The notes under the pieces were generated by a model. It was given only the letters and a program-made list of their open reading frames with translations. It ran no database searches and was not told where the DNA came from. DNA of 8,797 nucleotides from positions 1 to 8,797 of the forward strand of contig CAYRHS010000134.1 in assembly GCA_964424125.1 (NCBI GenBank). Reading direction: 5' to 3'. Position 1 is the first letter of the stretch, and each line of letters begins with the position of its first letter. Of the stretch, positions 6,465 through 8,797 are shown in pieces. Both the position numbers and the translations under genes were made by a program. The stretch comes from CAYRHS01 sp964424125. Its GTDB lineage: Bacteria; Actinomycetota; Acidimicrobiia; IMCC26256; JAOSJL01.

Positions 6465-6514
6465 TGCTGCCCCGTGTTGCGAGGGCTCGGGCACGGCGGG
6501 CAGGCTGACCGGCC

Positions 6515-7042
6515 GTGGCCACCGTCACCGAGTCAGAGATCATCGCGGGCGTCTTCGTCGTGGAGCCGAAGGTCTGGCGTGACGATCGAGGGTTCTTCCT
6601 CGAATCGTGGCGCCACGAGTGGATCCCGGGGGCGGCGCCCATGGTCCAGGCCAACCGGGCCGATCGCCGGGCGGGGGCGCTCGTCGGGCTGCATTTCCAC
6701 CGCCATCAGGCCGACTACTGGTACGTCCCGCGCGGCAGAGCCTTCGTCGTGCTCCACGACCTGCGCGCCGACTCCCCGACGGAGGGCAACACGCTCACGC
6801 TGGAGATCGGCGAGCACGACCACCGGGGCGTCTACATCCCTCGCGGTGTCGCACACGGCTTCTACGCGTTGACGGACCTCACGATCACCTACCTCGTCGA
6901 CCGCTACTACGACCCCGAGGACGAGCTCGGCGTGGCGTGGGACGACCCCGACATCGCCGCCGACTGGCCCGGTGACAAACCGGAGATCTCGGAGCGAGAT
7001 CGTTCCAACCCGCGGCGGGCGGACGTTCAGGTACGCGTCTGA
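6515..7042 (+). CDS. RmlC-like cupin (dTDP-4-dehydrorhamnose 3,5-epimerase family)
   Basis: This 175-residue protein has the RmlC fold signature throughout: GVFVVEPKVWRDDRGFF (12-28), GLHFH (58-62), SPTEGN, YIPRGVAHGF (107-116), YYDPEDELGVAWDDPD (131-146), DWP, and SERDRSNP near the C-terminus. Classical RmlC epimerises C3 and C5 of dTDP-4-keto-6-deoxyglucose for rhamnose synthesis. The catalytic His is retained (H60), and Y131/Y132 and D143/D144 line up with the active-site region. However, the substrate-binding Arg before GLH is V58, and the Lys following the HYQ segment is not evident. Instead H60, H62, D67 and H114 reproduce a metal-cupin pattern. It may therefore act on another nucleotide sugar or a different substrate. 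GTG 6515 has no clear Shine-Dalgarno; CAGGCT 8 nt upstream is a weak leaderless -10. No rmlA/B/D neighbours. Its 3' end overlaps the convergent thioredoxin-like gene by 16 bp. Confidence 0.82.
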   Translation: MATVTESEIIAGVFVVEPKVWRDDRGFFLESWRHEWIPGAAPMVQANRADRRAGALVGLHFHRHQADYWYVPRGRAFVVLHDLRADSPTEGNTLTLEIGEHDHRGVYIPRGVAHGFYALTDLTITYLVDRYYDPEDELGVAWDDPDIAADWPGDKPEISERDRSNPRRADVQVRV

Positions 7043-7422
7043 GCGGCCGGCGCGGTGACCGGATCGCCGTCCCGCGCGGGCAGGTCCAGCACGGTGCCGT
7101 CGGCGGCGACGAGCATGACGGTCGGGGCCCGGCGGATGCCGTAGCGGCGGGCGAGGTCGGGACGATCGCCGACGTCGAGCGTCATGACATGGTCCTCGGG
7201 GTGCCGGGTACGGAGGCGCTCGGCCGTCGGTCTGCACGAGGCGCAGAATTCGGTCGTGAAGACGACCCAGGTGCGCTCGGCGGCGCCGAGCAGGTCGCGC
7301 TCGAGTGGCGGGAGCCCTTCGACGTCGCGTGGCTTCGCGCTGTCGCGACGCGCCCGGCGTGCGGCCCACGCCACGGCCGCGACGAGCAGCACGAGCACCA
7401 GCGCGAGGAGCAGACGGGTCAC
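7027..7422 (-). CDS. Membrane-anchored thioredoxin-like protein
   Basis: This 131-residue protein has one N-terminal transmembrane helix (residues 3-20) followed by an Arg-rich stretch (RRARR). A thioredoxin-fold domain follows. The redox motif is FCASC (C60, C63), with the expected beta strand before it (TWVVFTTEF) and the cis-Pro loop RRAPTVML (P100) after it. The arginines after the helix suggest the domain stays on the cytoplasmic side by the positive-inside rule, although many relatives act outside; topology is unsettled. The GTG start at 7422 overlaps the stop of the DUF4395 gene as GTGA, which fixes the start and implies coupled translation; longer forms reading into DUF4395 are out of context. 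It probably exchanges disulfides with the DUF4395 partner. The gene end overlaps the RmlC-like gene, and no terminator was seen. Confidence 0.85.
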   Translation of the reverse strand: MTRLLLALVLVLLVAAVAWAARRARRDSAKPRDVEGLPPLERDLLGAAERTWVVFTTEFCASCRPTAERLRTRHPEDHVMTLDVGDRPDLARRYGIRRAPTVMLVAADGTVLDLPARDGDPVTAPAAQTRT

Positions 7423-7868
7423 GACGTACGCGCCCGCTGGAGCCGAACGTAGATCTCGCAGCCCACGCAGATCCCGGTCGTCGCCGCGAGCGCGGCAAGG
7501 ACCGCGACCGCGAGGCCGAGCGCCCAGCCCACGACGTCGAGCCCGACGAGCAGGGCACCGGTGCCGAGCGCGAGGAAGACCGTGCCGATCCACGCGGCGA
7601 AGCGCGGCGGCCGGGGGTCCTCGAGTTCGCGGGGCGGACCCAGCCGGGGGGCGAGGAGATCCCGGTAGATCCGCAGGAAGAGCCCGAAGCGAGGCCCAAA
7701 GGCGGCGCCCGTGAACAGGATCACGGCGAAGGCGGGGACCACCCAGTCCCAGCGCATCACGAAGCCGACGAGCAGCGCGATCGCGAGCACGCCCTGGTTG
7801 AACCGGGGCATGCGGGCGTCGATCGGGCGGGGACTGGTGTCTCGGGTCGGAGCCGGCGTCGTCGTCAT
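7419..7868 (-). CDS. DUF4395 domain membrane protein
   Basis: This 149-residue protein has a polar N-terminus and about four hydrophobic segments (27-38, 42-58, 92-110 and 112-130). It contains the P-R-F-N-Q motif (21-25) and a C-terminal I-C-V-G-C-E-I-Y (133-140) with a CxxC pair, typical of DUF4395 proteins. The function of the family is not established; its CxxC and frequent thioredoxin or rhodanese neighbours suggest membrane thiol redox. The ATG at 7868 is preferred over longer in-frame extension into the divergent gene's promoter because TACGCT (7881-7876, minus strand) lies 7 nt upstream, giving a leaderless start. It forms a two-gene operon with the overlapping thioredoxin-like gene. 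Confidence 0.85.
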   Translation of the reverse strand: MTTTPAPTRDTSPRPIDARMPRFNQGVLAIALLVGFVMRWDWVVPAFAVILFTGAAFGPRFGLFLRIYRDLLAPRLGPPRELEDPRPPRFAAWIGTVFLALGTGALLVGLDVVGWALGLAVAVLAALAATTGICVGCEIYVRLQRARTS

Positions 7869-7881
7869 GGGCGGCAGCGTA
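7869..7881 (-). promoter_or_regulatory. -10 hexamer for leaderless DUF4395 operon
   Basis: On the minus strand, TACGCT (7881-7876) is followed by 7 nt and then the ATG at 7868. There is no Shine-Dalgarno. It fits the same TAnnnT-N7-start pattern as the MBL operon. The short palindrome CCGAT-CGA-ATCGG (7891-7903) lies just upstream in the spacer region. Confidence 0.5.
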
Positions 7882-7961
7882 GCGGAAAACCCGATCGAAT
7901 CGGTCGGGTATCTCGAAAAATCCGGGAAAGTGGGTCGGGTTTCGGGTCCCGCGACGCGAAT

Positions 7962-8047
7962 GTGACAAACAGCGCGTGATTTTCGACTACGCTGAGTGGT
8001 CACAGGGCGAACCGGGCCCGGTGAGCCCATCGGCGGAGGAGCTTCCG
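7962..8047 (+). promoter_or_regulatory. Candidate promoter and leader of the AAA+ ATPase gene
   Basis: TACGCT (7988-7993) is a TAnnnT -10 candidate, identical to the divergent DUF4395 one. A GTGACA (7962-7967) resembles a -35 but the spacing of 20 nt is long. The leader would be about 47 nt and ends in GGAGGAG (8035-8041), a strong Shine-Dalgarno 6 nt before the GTG at 8048. Confidence 0.45.
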
Positions 8048-8797
8048 GTGGACGTCAGCACGCTGGGTGCCACCGAGGTGCTGCGGGGCCGCGCGGACGT
8101 GTCCGTGATCCGCGAGCACCAGCGCCGGCGGCGACTCGGCCAGATCGGGCTCGCGCTCGGGCTCGTCGCCGCGTTCCTCTACGTGCGGTGGCTCTCGGGC
8201 AATCCCGTCGAGCTCGGCCTCCCCGCCGCTCCGCCGTGGCTGAGCGACTACCTGCCCGCGTTCATCATCGGCGCGGTGCTCCTCGTCGCCGTGGTCGGGC
8301 CGTTGCTCTTCGCGGGACGGTCCCCGCACGTGATGTTCCGTCCGAGCGAGATCGGGGTCAGTCTCGACGACGTCGTCGGCCTCGGCATCGTCAAGGAAGA
8401 GATCGTCAAGACGCTCAACCTCTTTCTCGCGTACAAGACGTTCCGCGACCTGATGGGCGGCACGCCGCGTCGCGCGATCCTCTTCGAGGGTCCCCCGGGT
8501 ACGGGCAAGACGTACATGGCGAAGGCGATGGCTGCCGAGGCCGGGGTGCCGTTCCTCTTCGCGTCGGCCAGCTCCTTCCAGTCGATGTACTACGGACAGA
8601 CGAACCGCAAGATCCGCGCCTTCTTCAAGGAGCTCCGCAAGGCGGCTCGCAACGAGGGTGGGGCGATCGGCTTCCTCGAGGAGATCGACGCCATCGCCGG
8701 CGCGCGCACCGGCATGCGCACGTCGCCGGCGCCCGACGAGGTGATCGCGGGCGCGCTGCTGGGCGAGCGCGCGACGGTCGTCGACCGCTCGGGCATG
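8048..8797 (+). CDS. FtsH-like membrane AAA+ ATPase, N-terminal 250 residues (runs off the edge)
   Basis: The first 250 codons are present with no stop. Two transmembrane helices (about 31-49 and 71-90) flank a short extracytoplasmic loop, the topology of FtsH. An AAA+ module follows: V-S-L-D-D-V-V-G-L (104-112), Walker A GPPGTGKT (148-155), pore-loop-like S-M-Y-Y-G (179-183), and Walker B region AIGFLEEID (206-214). The first acidic Walker B residue is Glu211 where FtsH has Asp; Glu212 is the catalytic position. After GAR (218-220) there is an insertion-like stretch unlike the usual FtsH arginine-rich segment. Whether a zinc protease domain follows cannot be seen, so I do not assign ftsH. 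GTG 8048 is chosen for its GGAGGAG; an in-frame GTG at 8021 lacks one. The gene is divergent from the DUF4395-thioredoxin pair. Confidence 0.82.
   Translation, partial: MDVSTLGATEVLRGRADVSVIREHQRRRRLGQIGLALGLVAAFLYVRWLSGNPVELGLPAAPPWLSDYLPAFIIGAVLLVAVVGPLLFAGRSPHVMFRPSEIGVSLDDVVGLGIVKEEIVKTLNLFLAYKTFRDLMGGTPRRAILFEGPPGTGKTYMAKAMAAEAGVPFLFASASSFQSMYYGQTNRKIRAFFKELRKAARNEGGAIGFLEEIDAIAGARTGMRTSPAPDEVIAGALLGERATVVDRSGM

Noticed and set aside
7889..7909. Inverted repeats (ACCCGA...TCGGGT, CCGAT-CGA-ATCGG) in the divergent DUF4395/AAA region
   Set aside because: Could be an operator, but the arms are short, no second copy was seen, and no regulator is nearby; noted only as context of the promoter.
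7961..8004. TGTGAC and GTCACA half-sites resembling a CRP site
   Set aside because: They are 32 nt apart rather than 6, so they do not form a CRP operator; probably chance.
1..8797. Mobile element, CRISPR, tRNA/rRNA or phage genes
   Set aside because: No transposase, integrase, regularly spaced repeats or RNA gene signatures were found on either strand.

Overview
The window is very GC-rich with strong G/C preference at third codon positions. It uses many GTG starts and has several genes whose start codon sits 7 nt after a TAnnnT hexamer, a leaderless pattern. This points to an actinobacterium. Gene content would fit an uncultured Acidimicrobiia-like lineage, but the window cannot fix the taxon. 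No tRNA, rRNA, CRISPR array, transposase or integrase was seen.

Layout, left to right. On the minus strand lies an ABC exporter operon: an ABC-2 permease (38-1078) whose stop overlaps the start of an ATPase that leaves the window (1-41). Its 5' region carries two tandem 16-bp palindromes around a promoter-like -35/-10. Upstream, on the same strand, is an acyl-CoA-synthetase-like ligase (1153-2694). A 115-bp divergent region separates it from a plus-strand gene for a probable ribbon-helix-helix protein (2810-3340). The DNA just before that gene holds a palindrome and tandem repeat that look like its operator.

Next comes a compact plus-strand operon: an MBL-fold hydrolase (3416-4288), a flavin reductase overlapping it by 4 bp (4285-4788), and a MauE/DoxX-like membrane protein (4801-5280). 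Then follows a wrecked second ABC exporter (5311-6464). It has a frameshift inside Walker A, Lys in place of the Walker A Ser/Thr, and an apparent deletion joining the ATPase to the second part of its permease in a third frame. An RmlC-like cupin follows (6515-7042). Its 3' end overlaps by 16 bp the end of a convergent minus-strand pair: a DUF4395 membrane protein (7419-7868) and a membrane-anchored thioredoxin-like protein (7027-7422). Divergent from that pair, an FtsH-like membrane AAA+ ATPase (8048 onward) runs off the right edge.

Functionally this is ordinary chromosomal accessory and housekeeping content: export, acyl activation, hydrolase/flavin chemistry and envelope thiol redox. The best leads are the two operator-like regions, the decayed ABC locus, and the metal-type cupin motif in the RmlC-like protein. 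I saw no clear evidence of an undescribed multi-gene system.
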